From assembly GCF_902825235.1 (NCBI RefSeq), contig NZ_CADEAJ010000002.1, positions 62,001-126,000 on the forward strand: DNA of 64,000 nt, given 5' to 3'. This document shows, in pieces, positions 19,578 to 29,929 of this stretch (its first letter is position 1; every line of letters starts with the position of its first letter). The notes below the pieces were generated by a model. That model was not told where the DNA came from. It saw nothing but the letters and a program-made list of their open reading frames with translations, and did not search any database. Origin of the DNA: Bartonella vinsonii subsp. vinsonii (GTDB lineage Bacteria > Pseudomonadota > Alphaproteobacteria > Rhizobiales > Rhizobiaceae). The position numbers were made by a program, and so were the translations under genes.

Positions 19578-19623
19578 CTTCGACGTTTTGTCTATAGTTT
19601 AAAGGCTTTACAAAACGTCGAAG
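19578..19623 (+). terminator. perfect 14-bp inverted repeat after the first binding-protein gene
   Basis: CTTCGACGTTTTGT (19578-19591) pairs perfectly with ACAAAACGTCGAAG (19610-19623) across an 18-base loop. It starts 46 bases after the stop codon. There is no clean T-run behind it, so it is a terminator or an mRNA-stabilising hairpin rather than a textbook terminator. The equivalent region after copy 2 (24202-24300) lacks this repeat. Confidence 0.55.
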
Positions 19624-19761
19624 TTTAGTGGTAATGGGTTGATATGTTGTGTATAGAATAATATTTCAAGACACTCTCTGTTTAGAGAGACATTTCATTT
19701 TCATTAAAGATATGTTTGTGTGAGTGTTAAGATTGATCTTTCAACTTCCGTGAATTGAAAA

Positions 19762-21192
19762 ATGGTAAATTTTTTTGATGAAAAAGCAAGTGCAACGAAT
19801 GTAGCAGAATTCAGTGTTTCCGAAATAGCAGGGGCTTTGAAGCGCATTGTTGAAGAGAAGTTTGGTTATGTGCGGGTGCGTGGAGAGATATCAGGTTATC
19901 GTGGTGCTCATGCTTCAGGGCATGCTTACTTTGCTTTAAAGGATGATAAGGCGCGGTTGGAGGCTGTCATTTGGCGCGGCATTATGGAAAAGCTTAAATT
20001 CCCTCCAGAAGAAGGGATGGAAGTGATTGCTGTTGGTAAACTGACAACTTATCCAGGGTCATCGAAATATCAAATTGTTATTGAAGCGCTGGAGCCAACG
20101 GGAATTGGGGCTTTGATGACTCTTCTAGAAAATCGCAAGAAAAAGCTTGCGGATGAAGGTTTATTTGACGAAGCCAAAAAGAAACCTTTGCCTTATATGC
20201 CCCGAATTATAGGTGTTGTCACATCACCAACAGGCGCTGTTATTCGCGATATTATTCATCGTATATCAGATCGTTTTCCGTTACATATTTTGGTTTGGCC
20301 GGTTCGTGTACAGGGGGAAACAAGTGGGAGGGAAGTAGCTGCTGCTGTTGAAGGGTTTAATGCTCTCCCTTTAGAGGGATTTGTGCCAAGACCTGATCTT
20401 ATTATTGTTGCACGGGGAGGGGGAAGTTTAGAAGATTTGTGGGGATTTAATGATGAAGCCGTTGTTCGTGCTGTTTATGCATCTGCTCTTCCGGTTATCT
20501 CTGCTGTTGGGCATGAAACAGATTGGACTTTGGTTGATTATGTTGCTGATTGGCGTGCTCCAACTCCTACGGCAGCAGCAGAAAAAGCTGTTCCTGTCAA
20601 GCTTGATCTCGAAGTGTATGTGGCGTCGCTTGGTGCACGTTTGCGTAAGGGACTCGTGCGTTATTTTGATTTTTATCGACAAAAATTGCGTGCTATTATA
20701 CGGGGGCTTCCGGTTGTTGATCAACTTTTTGCTCTACCACGGCGTGGTTTTGATGAAATTTCAAGTCGATTGCAGCGTGCGCTTTGTGTGAGTTACGATA
20801 AAAAACGTTTTTATTTTCATGCACTTGGTATCCGTCTTGCACCGCGTTTGCTCAATACTGAAAAAGCACAACGCAATACAAAAGAATATACTGCGCGTCT
20901 TCATCGTGCTTTTATTTGCAATGTAGAAAAACAACGTGCTCGACTAGAGGGCGCGTTTAGACTTTTAAAAAGTACTTCGTATCAAAATATTTTAGAACGT
21001 GGATTTGTTTTGGCTTTGGGGCAAGATGATAAGCCCATCAAACGGTTGAGGCAATTTCCCGAAACGGGGCAAATAAACTTACGCTTTTTTGATGGTGAAA
21101 TTAGCGTTTCAACACATGATCATGCTCTCAACCGATCTTCAAAATCAAAACGGATAAAATCGAAGCAAGATGATCAGGGAACGCTCTTTTAA
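19762..21192 (+). CDS. xseA: exodeoxyribonuclease VII large subunit
   Basis: The protein has 476 residues. An N-terminal OB-fold ([20 protein letters not shown]) leads into the catalytic core, with [30 protein letters not shown] and [21 protein letters not shown] helical C-terminal region follows. With XseB it degrades single-stranded DNA in both directions and takes part in repair. The xseB gene is not in this window. The tag gene overlaps its end. A broken copy of its first half lies at 17064-17850, and a 78-base piece identical in layout to 20359-20436 lies at 37160-37237. Confidence 0.96.
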   Translation: MVNFFDEKASATNVAEFSVSEIAGALKRIVEEKFGYVRVRGEISGYRGAHASGHAYFALKDDKARLEAVIWRGIMEKLKFPPEEGMEVIAVGKLTTYPGSSKYQIVIEALEPTGIGALMTLLENRKKKLADEGLFDEAKKKPLPYMPRIIGVVTSPTGAVIRDIIHRISDRFPLHILVWPVRVQGETSGREVAAAVEGFNALPLEGFVPRPDLIIVARGGGSLEDLWGFNDEAVVRAVYASALPVISAVGHETDWTLVDYVADWRAPTPTAAAEKAVPVKLDLEVYVASLGARLRKGLVRYFDFYRQKLRAIIRGLPVVDQLFALPRRGFDEISSRLQRALCVSYDKKRFYFHALGIRLAPRLLNTEKAQRNTKEYTARLHRAFICNVEKQRARLEGAFRLLKSTSYQNILERGFVLALGQDDKPIKRLRQFPETGQINLRFFDGEISVSTHDHALNRSSKSKRIKSKQDDQGTLF

Positions 21193-21796
21193 TATGGATA
21201 ATGGGATGCTTGATGAAGGGCTCCTTATGGGAGAAGATGGAAAAGTTCGTTGTGCGTGGGCAGGAACAGATCCACTTTATTGTGCTTATCATGATCATGA
21301 ATGGGGAAAACCTGTTTTTGAAGATCGCCGTTTGTTTGAAAAAATTTGTCTTGAAGGTTTTCAGGCAGGGCTTTCTTGGTTCACAATTTTAAAAAAACTC
21401 TCTTCTTTTCGAAATGCATTTGATGATTTTGACTTTGAAAAAATTACGCATTACGATGAAAAAAAGGTACAAATATTGATGCAGGATAAAGGCATTGTTC
21501 GTCATCAAGGAAAAATTCGGTCGGTGCTTCATAATGCCTTTAGAGCACAGGAAATTATAACAGAGTGGGGGAGTTTGTCCCGTTATTTTTGGTCTTTTCA
21601 ACCTCCACAATCGGAGCGTTATGAAAAGATAGATTTTCAAACACTGTTGGCTAACCCCATAACACCTGCTTCTCTTCGTCTTTCTAAAGATTTGAAGAAA
21701 CGCGGCTGGACATTTGTTGGTCCCACAATTTGTTATGCTTTTATGCAGTCTGTAGGGATTGTTAATGATCATCTTGAAGGTTGTTTTTGTCGATAA
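21170..21796 (+). CDS. tag: DNA-3-methyladenine glycosylase I
   Basis: The protein has the Tag core: [19 protein letters not shown] near the N-terminus, [15 protein letters not shown], and the C-terminal [11 protein letters not shown]. Cysteine and histidine residues at both ends form the family's zinc site, and the conserved E and W of the middle motif line the 3-methyladenine pocket. It excises 3-methyladenine from alkylated DNA. The longest frame (208 residues) overlaps xseA by 23 bases; an ATG at 21194 would remove the overlap and eight residues. Either way it is cotranscribed with xseA, giving a small repair operon. Confidence 0.93.
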   Translation: MIRERSFNMDNGMLDEGLLMGEDGKVRCAWAGTDPLYCAYHDHEWGKPVFEDRRLFEKICLEGFQAGLSWFTILKKLSSFRNAFDDFDFEKITHYDEKKVQILMQDKGIVRHQGKIRSVLHNAFRAQEIITEWGSLSRYFWSFQPPQSERYEKIDFQTLLANPITPASLRLSKDLKKRGWTFVGPTICYAFMQSVGIVNDHLEGCFCR

Positions 21797-21844
21797 GTTT
21801 GCAAAGCCTCCCTTTGTTTCAAAGAGATAGTTTAAGAAGAAAAT

Positions 21845-21867
21845 AAAAGACTATTCCATAGTCTTTT
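21845..21867 (+). terminator. rho-independent terminator after xseA-tag
   Basis: AAAAGACTA (21845-21853) pairs perfectly with TAGTCTTTT (21859-21867) over a 5-base loop, about 50 bases after the tag stop. The stem is AT-rich but ends in four Ts. Confidence 0.6.
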
Positions 21868-22575
21868 GATGATTTGCTTGTTGTCTATTGACTCATCATT
21901 TCTGGCGTGATGGTATAGTATAGAATGCATTTTAACGGATACAGTGATTTCAGAAAATGTAAATAAAATCAGTGAATTATTTTTCAGGAATAGTTTTTAA
22001 AATTTTTATTCCTAAAAATATGATGTGTGCCATCTATATCATTGTTTTTATTAAACTTTGTTTAATGATGTTTGTATGGCGCTTAATAATAATGGCAGTT
22101 ATTTTATTTATAGTTTTTGATGAAGATAAAGTAGTTTTCAAGTTTTTCGATCTGGAGCTATTATTGTATTGCTCTACTTTTTGAATTTAAGGAAATATAT
22201 TTATTGAATATAGAGCAATTGAGCATATTTGTATGGTGTTTCATTACCAAATGCTTGTGTTGCGTTTTATTATCTGATAGCTCTCCTTTTTGAGGAGTAA
22301 TTTTTCTGCGTATGGTTCCAGTTTTTAGGAGGATGTTTAAGCTCGGACGGAGTTGTATCCACTCAATTGCTGAGTTGAATCTCTTAATGTGCCGCTGGAA
22401 AGAAGAGTTGCTACGGTATGTTGTTTAGGGCCTTATTTTTAGTGCTTGCACAGTAATGATGGACCTCGAAATTGGAATTTTATAGTCAGTCTGTTTATTC
22501 AATCTTTGTTGTTATAAATTTGCCGTGCCATTTGAGAATAATGAATTGATAAAATAACTTTAAAAGGAAAAGTCT
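21868..22575. other. gene-free region before the second binding-protein copy
   Basis: About 700 AT-rich bases. A plus-strand ORF at 21972-22184 is hydrophobic but looks like chance. From about 22330 to 22430 an open stretch (RWKEELLRYVV) looks protein-like, but I cannot place it. The last 20 bases (AAAAGGAAAAGTCT before the ATG) match the leader of copy 1. Confidence 0.35.
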
Positions 22576-24201
22576 ATGAACATGAAAAGAAAGATCTTGA
22601 AAAGCAGTACTTCTTTTGTTTCTGCTGTTATTGCTCTGGGGATGTTTGTACAACATGTTTCAGCAAAAACACCTGCTGATACTCTCGTGATGGCTTGGAA
22701 TCTCGATGCAATAAATACATTTGATCCAGCGAAAGTCAATGACGTTTATGGAAATGAAATTGTTCTCAATGTTTGTGATAATTTGGTCAGCACTGCAACA
22801 GATGATCCAGCGAAAATTGTTCCTTCTTTGGCAACCCATTGGGATGTTTCAGGTGATGATCACAGTACAGTGCTTACTTTTCATTTACGCGATGGTTTGA
22901 AGTTTAATGATGGTCGTTCTGCTCGTGCCAGTGATCTTGTTTGGGGCATGAAACGGATTGTTAAATTAAAAATGGCGAAGGCGGCAACCTTTAATGAATA
23001 TGGGATTACAGAAAAAAATGTTGATGAGGCTCTGCAAGCGCCGGACGACAAAACGGTGGTGATGAAATTTGATAAGCCTTATCCAGCAGAGCTTATTCTT
23101 AACAATGTTGTTGCAGGTCATGCTACTGCTTTGCTTGATCGTGAAACAATCATGAAACATGAGAAAAATGGTGATATGGGAAACCAATATTTGGCCAGTC
23201 ATGCTGCTTGTGTTGGTCCTTATCAGTTAAGCAGCTGGCGCCCTGGAGAAGCTCTTTTATTGCGTGCAAGTTCCAATTATTGAGGGAAAGCACCTAAATT
23301 GAAGAAGATTTTAATTCGCCATGTTGCGGAGCCAGGAACACAACGCTTACTGTTGCAAAAACATGATATTGATGTGGCACGTGATTTGACGCCTGTGGAT
23401 ATCGCAGATCTCCAAGCAAAAACAGATATTAAGGTTGAAAGAGTGTTGGAGCCCTCCATGATGTATTGGGGATTCAATATGACGAACCCTATTTTTGCTA
23501 ATGAAAAAGTGCGTTTGGCGATGCGCTATCTTGTTGATTATGAAACTCTTGGAAAGACCGTTCTCAAAGGTGATGGTATTGTTCGTGCAAGCTTTATTCC
23601 TCTTGGGAACTTTGGAGCTTTGGATGAAAAAGAAGGACAGCCCTTTAAACTTGATCTTCAAAAAGCGAAGCGGCTTTTAACAGAGGCGGGTTATCCGAAT
23701 GGCTTTGAGGTCAATTTGTTGGTAGGAACATCTCATTATGCTTTGTCCATTGCTCAGACACTCCAAGACAATGCAAAAAAGGTTGGGGTGCATCTTAAAA
23801 TTGAACGTTTGGCAGGTACGCAGCTGTTTTCAAAACTTTATGCCCGTGCTTTTGATACGATTTTTGTTGGCTGGAATAATGATTCTGCAGATCCTCATTC
23901 AATGGCTGCGTACGTTATTTATAATCCTGATAATCGATTTGAGGCTAAAAAAACAGCCTATCCGAGTTGGCAGCATGGATATTTTGATGCAGAGATGAAT
24001 AAAAAGGTTGAAGATGCATTGTTTGAAAAAGATCCACAGAAGCGGGTACAAATATATGCTGATTTGCAGCGTGAGCTTATGCAAAAAGGACCTTATGCTT
24101 TTATCTTTCAGAAATATGCTGTTGTCGCTATGACACCTGATATTAAAAAATGGGTTTGGAATAGCGCACCACGTATTTTTTATAGTGCAATTGAAAAATA
24201 A
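22576..24201 (+). pseudogene. peptide-binding protein, copy 2, interrupted by an in-frame TGA
   Basis: The frame is intact over 541 codons except for codon 236 (TGA at 23281-23283). Copy 1 has TGG (Trp) in the same place, in the shared segment ASSNYW. No frameshift is present: the frame runs on to the same C-terminus (IFYSAIEK) as copy 1. A single G-to-A change thus explains the break. The signal peptide (cleavage after VSA) and leader are intact, so a truncated 235-residue secreted fragment could be made. An ATG at 23299 could restart but would lack a signal peptide. The high similarity to copy 1 points to recent duplication and recent loss. Confidence 0.85.
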
Positions 24202-24574
24202 GCGCGTATAAAATATTGTAAAAAACAAAAAGAGCGTGATCATAACGTAAATTATGAAAAAATATCCTCCCGCGTAGAGTCTTTAAAAGCTCTTTAAGCT
24301 ATGAAACTGTGGGGGGATATGAGTCTATGATTAAGGGCAGTTTATTGGGGATAAGTAATGTTGAATAGTATGAAGTAATATTTCTTGAGATATCTGTTTA
24401 CTGTGGTATAGTTAGTATGTAGCTCGATTATAGTTTAATGCTTGAAAGAGTATTTTACGGATGTTTGATCAGTGAGAGTTGATGTTTTTATTATGCTGCT
24501 CGAGTGATGAAATAAAGAAATCAGAAGTACTTTTTGTAAAAAAGATAAAATAAAATGCAAAAGGAAAGGATAAA
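24202..24574. other. intergenic region resembling the xseA upstream flank
   Basis: No gene. The first bases after the copy 2 stop (ATATTGTAAAAAACAAAAAG near 24209) resemble the bases after copy 1 (GTATTGTAAAATACAACAAG near 19541). A later block near 24358-24400 loosely resembles the xseA leader. This supports duplication of a unit made of binding-protein gene plus downstream flank. Confidence 0.45.
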
Positions 24575-26191
24575 ATGAGAAAAAAAGCGATGTTGAAAAA
24601 CTTTTGTATTTTATTAGGCCTTATCGGTTTTTTAAATGGCTCTCTCTCATCGGGTTTAAGTGCATCCTCTAAAGATACATTGATAATGGCATGGAATATT
24701 GATTCCATTAGCAGTTTTGATCCAGCGCAAACGGTTGAAGTTGTAACGAGTGAACTCTTGACGAATATTTGCAGTGCGTTAGTGCAATATGATAAGCATG
24801 ATCCCACAAAAATTCGTCCTGCTATGGCAAAATCTTGGGATGTTTTCGATAATGGGAAAAGAATAGTTTTTCATCTTCGTGATGATTTAAAGTTTGATGA
24901 TGGAAGGGCTGCAACAGCACAAGATCTCGTGTGGTCAATGCAACGAATTGTGAGATTAGGATTGAACTATGCGCAATCTTTGATGGATTATGGATTTACG
25001 AAAGACAATATCGAAACAAATATTCAGGCTCTTGATGATAAAACGTTACAATTAAAATTGGATAAGCCTTATCCTGTCCAACTTATAATGACAGTGATTG
25101 GGCAATCTTATGCTTCTGCTTTGCTTGATCGGCAAACAATTGAAGCAAAGAGCGTTGATGGGGATATGGGGAATAAATATCTGGCTACCCATTCGGCTTG
25201 TGTTGGACCTTATAAATTGGCACGCTGGTCTCCAGGAGAAAAAGTTGTCTTGCACGCTACCCAACATTATTGGGGAGGGGTGCCTAAAATTAAGCGGATT
25301 TTTGTGCAGCATGTTGCTGAATCAGCCAGTCAGAGACTTCTTTTGGAAAAAGGTGATGTGGATATCGCACGTGATCTTTCTTCAGAGGATGTTTTGGATA
25401 TTGAAAGACGGGGGGGACCTGTCAAAATTAGCCGTGTGTTGCGACCACAGATTATTTATCTCTCTTTGAATAATAAAAAGGCAATTTTTGCTCAGGAAAA
25501 AGTCAGATTGGCGTTGCGTTATTTGATTGATTACGAAAGTCTTGGCAACACTGTTTTAAAGGGTATAGGAATTCCACGTGCGACTTATATGTCGTTAGGA
25601 ATCCCAGGCGCTTTGGATGAAAAAGAGGGATTGCCGTTTAAGCTAGATTTAAAAAAGGCAAAACAGTTGATCAGTGAGGCGGGTTATCCTGATGGTTTTA
25701 AAGCTAATCTTTTAGTTGGTAGTCTTAGTTATATGTCATCTGTTGCGCAGTCTATTCAAGCCAATGCGCGCAAAATTGGTGTTGAGCTTACAATTGAAAA
25801 AATGGCACAAAATCAATTGTTGAATCGTGTGCGTGGTGGAAATTATGATACTGCTCTTATGGGGTGGGGGAGTGCTGATCCTGATGGGCATCCTGCTTCA
25901 TTAAATCATGTTTTTAATCCTGATCCAACATTTACAAAAAAGCACAATATGTATTTGGCTTGGCGTGCTGGATATTATGATGAAAATATCAATAAAATGG
26001 TGATGGATGCTTTGTTTGAACAAGATCAAAAAAAGCGTATTTCACAATATCGTGCTTTACAGCATTATGTGTTTGAACATGGACCTATGGTTTATTTGTT
26101 TCAGACATATTATACCGTCGGTATGAGCGCTGCAGTAAAAAAATGGGTTTGGAATAGTTTTAGACTCTACTACAATGATGCAGAAAAATAG
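24575..26191 (+). CDS. periplasmic peptide/dipeptide ABC-transporter substrate-binding protein, copy 3
   Basis: This 538-residue SBP_bac_5 protein has its own signal peptide (hydrophobic residues 9-28). Its mature start (DTLIMAWNIDSISSFDPAQ) is clearly related to copies 1 and 2 but more divergent throughout. It lies directly before the permease and ATPase genes (about 100 bases), so it is the best candidate for the cognate binding protein of this transporter. AAAGGAAAGGATAAA precedes the ATG. Copies 1 and 2 look like later duplicates of a close relative, not of this copy. Confidence 0.93.
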   Translation: MRKKAMLKNFCILLGLIGFLNGSLSSGLSASSKDTLIMAWNIDSISSFDPAQTVEVVTSELLTNICSALVQYDKHDPTKIRPAMAKSWDVFDNGKRIVFHLRDDLKFDDGRAATAQDLVWSMQRIVRLGLNYAQSLMDYGFTKDNIETNIQALDDKTLQLKLDKPYPVQLIMTVIGQSYASALLDRQTIEAKSVDGDMGNKYLATHSACVGPYKLARWSPGEKVVLHATQHYWGGVPKIKRIFVQHVAESASQRLLLEKGDVDIARDLSSEDVLDIERRGGPVKISRVLRPQIIYLSLNNKKAIFAQEKVRLALRYLIDYESLGNTVLKGIGIPRATYMSLGIPGALDEKEGLPFKLDLKKAKQLISEAGYPDGFKANLLVGSLSYMSSVAQSIQANARKIGVELTIEKMAQNQLLNRVRGGNYDTALMGWGSADPDGHPASLNHVFNPDPTFTKKHNMYLAWRAGYYDENINKMVMDALFEQDQKKRISQYRALQHYVFEHGPMVYLFQTYYTVGMSAAVKKWVWNSFRLYYNDAEK

Positions 26192-26291
26192 AGCCGAGCA
26201 TGTTCATGTAGAGCATGTTTTATGAGGATTTTCTTAATTATATAAAAAGGTGTTAGCTTTATGTTTGGTCGCTATGGAGGGGGATATTATA

Positions 26292-27365
26292 ATGGTTTTG
26301 CCATTTCCAGAATCTGAAAGAGCAGTATCACAAAAGCAGAAAAGAATGTTTGTATGGGACTTTTTTTTCAAGGGATTAAAATTGCTTCTTTCCGTTTTTA
26401 TCACATTGCTTGGTTTAGTGACGATCACTTTTTTTATTGGTCATTTGCTCCCTTTAGATCCTGTCCTTGCTATTCTTGGTGATAATATCAGTCAAGAAGC
26501 TTATGATGCAATGTTTTATAAGTTGGGTCTTGATAAGCCATTGATTGTTCAATACTGGAATTATCTTCACAAGATATTTTTGTTTGACTTTGGAGATGCT
26601 TTAACTTCAGGGCGTCCTGTCTTGAAAGATATTATGCGCGTCTTTCCTGCAACGTTAGAGCTTTCCACAGTTGCTATTATTATTGGTACGAGTCTTGGTA
26701 TTCCGTTTGGTGTTTTTGCCGCGATGTATCGTGATTCATTTATTGATTATTTTGTCCGTACTTTTACACTTCTCAGCTATTCTACTCCGACTTTCTGGCT
26801 TGGACTAATGGCGTTATTGGTATTTTATGCCAAGCTTAGCTGGATTGGTGGTCCAGGACGTATTGATTTTATTTATGAATATTCTTTTGAACCCAAAACA
26901 GGATTTTTTCTTTGGGATACTGCTCGTCAGGGTCAGTGGGAGGCTTTTGGAAATGTCTTCAGTCACATCATTATGCCTGCTTTAATTTTAGCATTTGGTG
27001 CTATGGCTTATATTAGTCGTATGACTCGTGGGTTTATGATTGAACAACTCAATCAGGAATATATCATTACGGCGCGTGTGAAGGGATTATCGTTAGCGCG
27101 AACGGTTTGGGGGCATGCTTTTCGTAATGCTGCTGTTCAGATTATCACTGTGGTTGCGCTGTCTTATGCTTTTTTATTAGAAGGTGCTGTATTAACAGAA
27201 ACGGTTTTTGCTTGGCCTGGTTTTGGGCATTACTTGACAAATGCTCTTTTGGCTGGAGATATGAATGCAGTTGTTGGATGTACTCTACTTGTAGGTTTTT
27301 TCTTTGTTATCATTAATTTATTTTCTGATTTGCTTTATCGAATCTTTGATCCAAGGACACGTTGA
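26292..27365 (+). CDS. dppB: peptide ABC transporter permease (DppB-like)
   Basis: The protein is a BPD-type inner-membrane permease with about six membrane segments. The first, LLLSVFITLLGLVTITFFIG, leads into the typical GHLLPLDP segment. ARVKGLSLARTVWGHAFRNA is the cytoplasmic EAA-like loop that contacts the ATPases. I chose the ATG at 26292 because GGAGGGGG lies about eight bases upstream. A GTG at 26250 would add 14 residues with no family support. With this start the protein has 357 residues. It pairs with the DppC-like gene, which begins almost at its stop. Confidence 0.9.
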   Translation: MVLPFPESERAVSQKQKRMFVWDFFFKGLKLLLSVFITLLGLVTITFFIGHLLPLDPVLAILGDNISQEAYDAMFYKLGLDKPLIVQYWNYLHKIFLFDFGDALTSGRPVLKDIMRVFPATLELSTVAIIIGTSLGIPFGVFAAMYRDSFIDYFVRTFTLLSYSTPTFWLGLMALLVFYAKLSWIGGPGRIDFIYEYSFEPKTGFFLWDTARQGQWEAFGNVFSHIIMPALILAFGAMAYISRMTRGFMIEQLNQEYIITARVKGLSLARTVWGHAFRNAAVQIITVVALSYAFLLEGAVLTETVFAWPGFGHYLTNALLAGDMNAVVGCTLLVGFFFVIINLFSDLLYRIFDPRTR

Positions 27366-27367
27366 AT

Positions 27368-28297
27368 ATGACAATAATGAATCATCATAAATCGCAATCG
27401 TCATTTTCTTTGGGCGGTTGGTTAAATGAAGCTGTTCCGCGATCAATGTTTCAAGCTAATGTGCAAAGATTTTTTCACGCATTCATAAAGTTTTCGCATA
27501 ATTTTTCGGCAGTAGTCGGACTGATGATTATTCTTGTTATTGTCTTGTGTGCACTTTTTGCGCCTTGGATTGCTACCAATGATTTTGTGAGTAATGACTT
27601 AGCACATCGATTGCAGCCACCCTCTATGTTGCATTATTTTGGGACAGATGAGTTAGGGCGTGATATTTTTAGTCGTCTCATTTTTGGTGCACGTATTACT
27701 CTTTATATTGTTTTTCTCACTACAATTATTGTGGGACCAATAGGACTCATTGTTGGAACTGTTTCTGGCTATATAGGAGGATGGGTTGATACTGTATTCA
27801 TGCGCATTGTTGATATTTTTCTCGCTTTTCCAAGTTTGATTTTGGCTCTTGCTTTTTCAGCAGCATTGGGACCAGGTATTGAAAATGCATCTATTGCAAT
27901 TTCAATTGCAGCGTGGCCGCCAATAGCGCGTTTAGCGCGTGCTGAAACTTTAACGATACGCTCTTCTGATTATGTTTCTGCTGTTCGCTTGCAGGGAGCT
28001 TCTACTTTGCGAATTATTTTGTTTCATGTTGCACCAATGTGTATTCCTTCAGTGATTGTCCGGTTAACGTTAGATATGTCTGGAATTATTTTAACGGCTG
28101 CTGGTCTCGGCTTTTTGGGGCTAGGAGCTCAACTTCCAAGTCCTGAATGGGGTGCAATGCTCTCATCTGGGCGTGAATTTATGATGACAAATTGGTGGTT
28201 AGCGGCAATACCAGGTTGTGCAATATTGTTAGCAAGCCTTGCTTTCAATCTTTTGGGTGATGGGCTTCGTGATTTATTGGATCCACGTAATGGCTAA
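27368..28297 (+). CDS. dppC: peptide ABC transporter permease (DppC-like)
   Basis: This 309-residue permease has a cytoplasmic N-terminus, a first membrane segment near residues 50-75, and the DppC/OppC hallmark LQPPSMLHYFGTDELGRDIFSR. The EAA loop is VRLQGASTLRIILFHVAP, followed by LGFLGLGAQLPSPEWGAML. I chose ATG 27368; the frame also allows a TTG at 27362. It overlaps the next gene by eight bases, so all four transport genes are one operon. Confidence 0.92.
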   Translation: MTIMNHHKSQSSFSLGGWLNEAVPRSMFQANVQRFFHAFIKFSHNFSAVVGLMIILVIVLCALFAPWIATNDFVSNDLAHRLQPPSMLHYFGTDELGRDIFSRLIFGARITLYIVFLTTIIVGPIGLIVGTVSGYIGGWVDTVFMRIVDIFLAFPSLILALAFSAALGPGIENASIAISIAAWPPIARLARAETLTIRSSDYVSAVRLQGASTLRIILFHVAPMCIPSVIVRLTLDMSGIILTAAGLGFLGLGAQLPSPEWGAMLSSGREFMMTNWWLAAIPGCAILLASLAFNLLGDGLRDLLDPRNG

Positions 28298-29165
28298 AAA
28301 ATTATTAGAGATAGAAGATTTACGTATTTCTTTTCCTACGACACTCGGTCTTTCAGAAGTTGTGCGTGGTGTTAGTTTTTCTGTGGGAAGGGAAAAAATT
28401 GGCATTGTTGGCGAATCTGGGTCTGGAAAATCAATGACTGGGCGCGCAATACTCAAGTTGAGTCCAAGAGCAGCAATTGTCAAAGCTAAAAAAATGCGCT
28501 TTGATGGTATCGATTTATTGCGTGCAAGTGAACCTCAGATGCGAACTATTCGGGGTAAGCGTATTTCAATGATTTTACAGGATCCGAAATATTCACTTAA
28601 TCCGTTAATACGGATTGGGCAGCAAATTATGGAGGCTTACCGTATTCATTACCGTGTTTCAAAAGCTGATGCACGGAAAAAGACAATTTCTATGTTGGAA
28701 TCTGTTCATATTCGTGATCCTGAACATGTGATGCGTCTTTTTCCTCATGAAATATCAGGTGGTATGGGACAGCGTGTAATGATTGCTATGATGCTTATTC
28801 CTAAACCTGATCTCATTATTGCAGATGAGCCAACTTCTGCACTTGATATTACAGTAAGGCGTCAAGTCTTATCAGTGCTGGATGAACTTGTGACTAAATC
28901 TGGAACGGGACTTATTTTTATTAGTCATGATTTGAATATGATTGCTGATTTTTGTGATCGTGTTTTGGTTATGTATGCGGGGCGTGTGTTAGAAGAATTG
29001 CCTGCGCGTGATTTGTCTCGCGCTTGTCATCCTTATACTAAAGCTCTGCTAGCAAGTTTGCCACGGCTTGATAATCCTGTTGATGTCTTGGCTGTTCCTG
29101 AACGTGATCCTGATTGGTTGCATAATCCTACAATTGTTAATGGTGTTGAAGGAGTTGCTCCATGA
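28290..29165 (+). CDS. dppD: peptide ABC transporter ATP-binding protein (DppD-like)
   Basis: This ABC ATPase has 291 residues with the start at ATG 28290, inside the end of dppC. An upstream TTG at 28239 would add residues that overlap dppC further and have no family support. The Walker A is GESGSGKS, the signature ISGGMGQRV and the Walker B LIIADEPTSALD, with the switch histidine in ISHDLNM. The C-terminal oligopeptide extension (HPYTKALLASLPRLDNP) marks the Dpp/Opp subfamily. It powers transport together with the DppF-like partner, which overlaps its stop by four bases. Confidence 0.94.
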   Translation: MAKKLLEIEDLRISFPTTLGLSEVVRGVSFSVGREKIGIVGESGSGKSMTGRAILKLSPRAAIVKAKKMRFDGIDLLRASEPQMRTIRGKRISMILQDPKYSLNPLIRIGQQIMEAYRIHYRVSKADARKKTISMLESVHIRDPEHVMRLFPHEISGGMGQRVMIAMMLIPKPDLIIADEPTSALDITVRRQVLSVLDELVTKSGTGLIFISHDLNMIADFCDRVLVMYAGRVLEELPARDLSRACHPYTKALLASLPRLDNPVDVLAVPERDPDWLHNPTIVNGVEGVAP

Positions 29166-29929
29166 CCCATTGTGCGAATATACTTGATGTGTCTAATTTA
29201 TCTGTAACCTTTGGGCATAGACATAAGTCCGTAACGGTTGTTAAAAATGTTAATTTTCATATTAAGCGTGGTGAAGCTTATGGGTTGATTGGTGAGTCAG
29301 GATGTGGAAAATCAACTATTTTGAATACATTGGTTGGACTTATTTCAGACTATAGTGGGCGTTTTATTTTTGATGGAAAAGAGGTAGAAAAAAAAAGGAA
29401 TAAGGAGTCTCTACGCCGAATTCAAATGGTATTTCAAGATCCTTATGCTTCGCTGCATCCAAGAAAAATGGTTCATACTGTTCTTTCTGAATCTCTCAAA
29501 ATCCATGGTATGGATAATCCAAGAGAGCGAGTACGTGATGCTTTAAATTCTGTTGGTTTAAATTCGTCATTTCTTTATCGTTATCCGCATGAATTATCTG
29601 GAGGACAACGTCAACGTATTGCTCTTGCGCGTGCTTTGATTATTGAACCAGAGGTTTTGCTGCTTGATGAGCCGACATCTGCTTTGGATGTATCGGTACA
29701 GGCCGAAATTTTAAACTTATTGAAATCATTACGAGAGGAAAAAAAGCTCACTTATTTGATGGTATCCCATGATCTTGCTGTTGTTGCACACATCTGTGAA
29801 CGTGTTGGGATTATGCATAAAGGGGTTATTCTTGAAGAGCTTAGCAATGATGATTTGCGTAATTTGCACGCACAACATCACTATACAAAGATGTTTTTTG
29901 AAGCAAGTATTGAACCTATTATTCATTAG
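29162..29929 (+). CDS. dppF: peptide ABC transporter ATP-binding protein (DppF-like)
   Basis: This 255-residue ABC ATPase has Walker A GESGCGKST, Q-loop MVFQDPYASLHPRK, signature LSGGQRQRIALARAL and Walker B LLLDEPTSALD, with VSHDLAVV following. It starts in the ATGA overlap with the DppD-like gene. It is a little short for DppF (usually over 300) because the C-terminal extension is reduced to HYTKMFFEAS. It ends the operon; a long AT-rich gene-free stretch follows. Confidence 0.93.
   Translation: MTHCANILDVSNLSVTFGHRHKSVTVVKNVNFHIKRGEAYGLIGESGCGKSTILNTLVGLISDYSGRFIFDGKEVEKKRNKESLRRIQMVFQDPYASLHPRKMVHTVLSESLKIHGMDNPRERVRDALNSVGLNSSFLYRYPHELSGGQRQRIALARALIIEPEVLLLDEPTSALDVSVQAEILNLLKSLREEKKLTYLMVSHDLAVVAHICERVGIMHKGVILEELSNDDLRNLHAQHHYTKMFFEASIEPIIH

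Noticed and set aside
21972..22184. Plus-strand 70-residue hydrophobic ORF
   Set aside because: AT-rich DNA often gives such hydrophobic frames; no ribosome binding site and no recognised family.
22966..23202. Minus-strand ORFs across the binding-protein copies
   Set aside because: The same antisense frames recur in copies 1 and 2 only because the sense strands are duplicated.
23281..23283. TGA in copy 2 as selenocysteine or programmed read-through
   Set aside because: Copy 1 has Trp there, no SECIS-like hairpin was seen and the family has no selenoproteins; a nonsense mutation is simpler.
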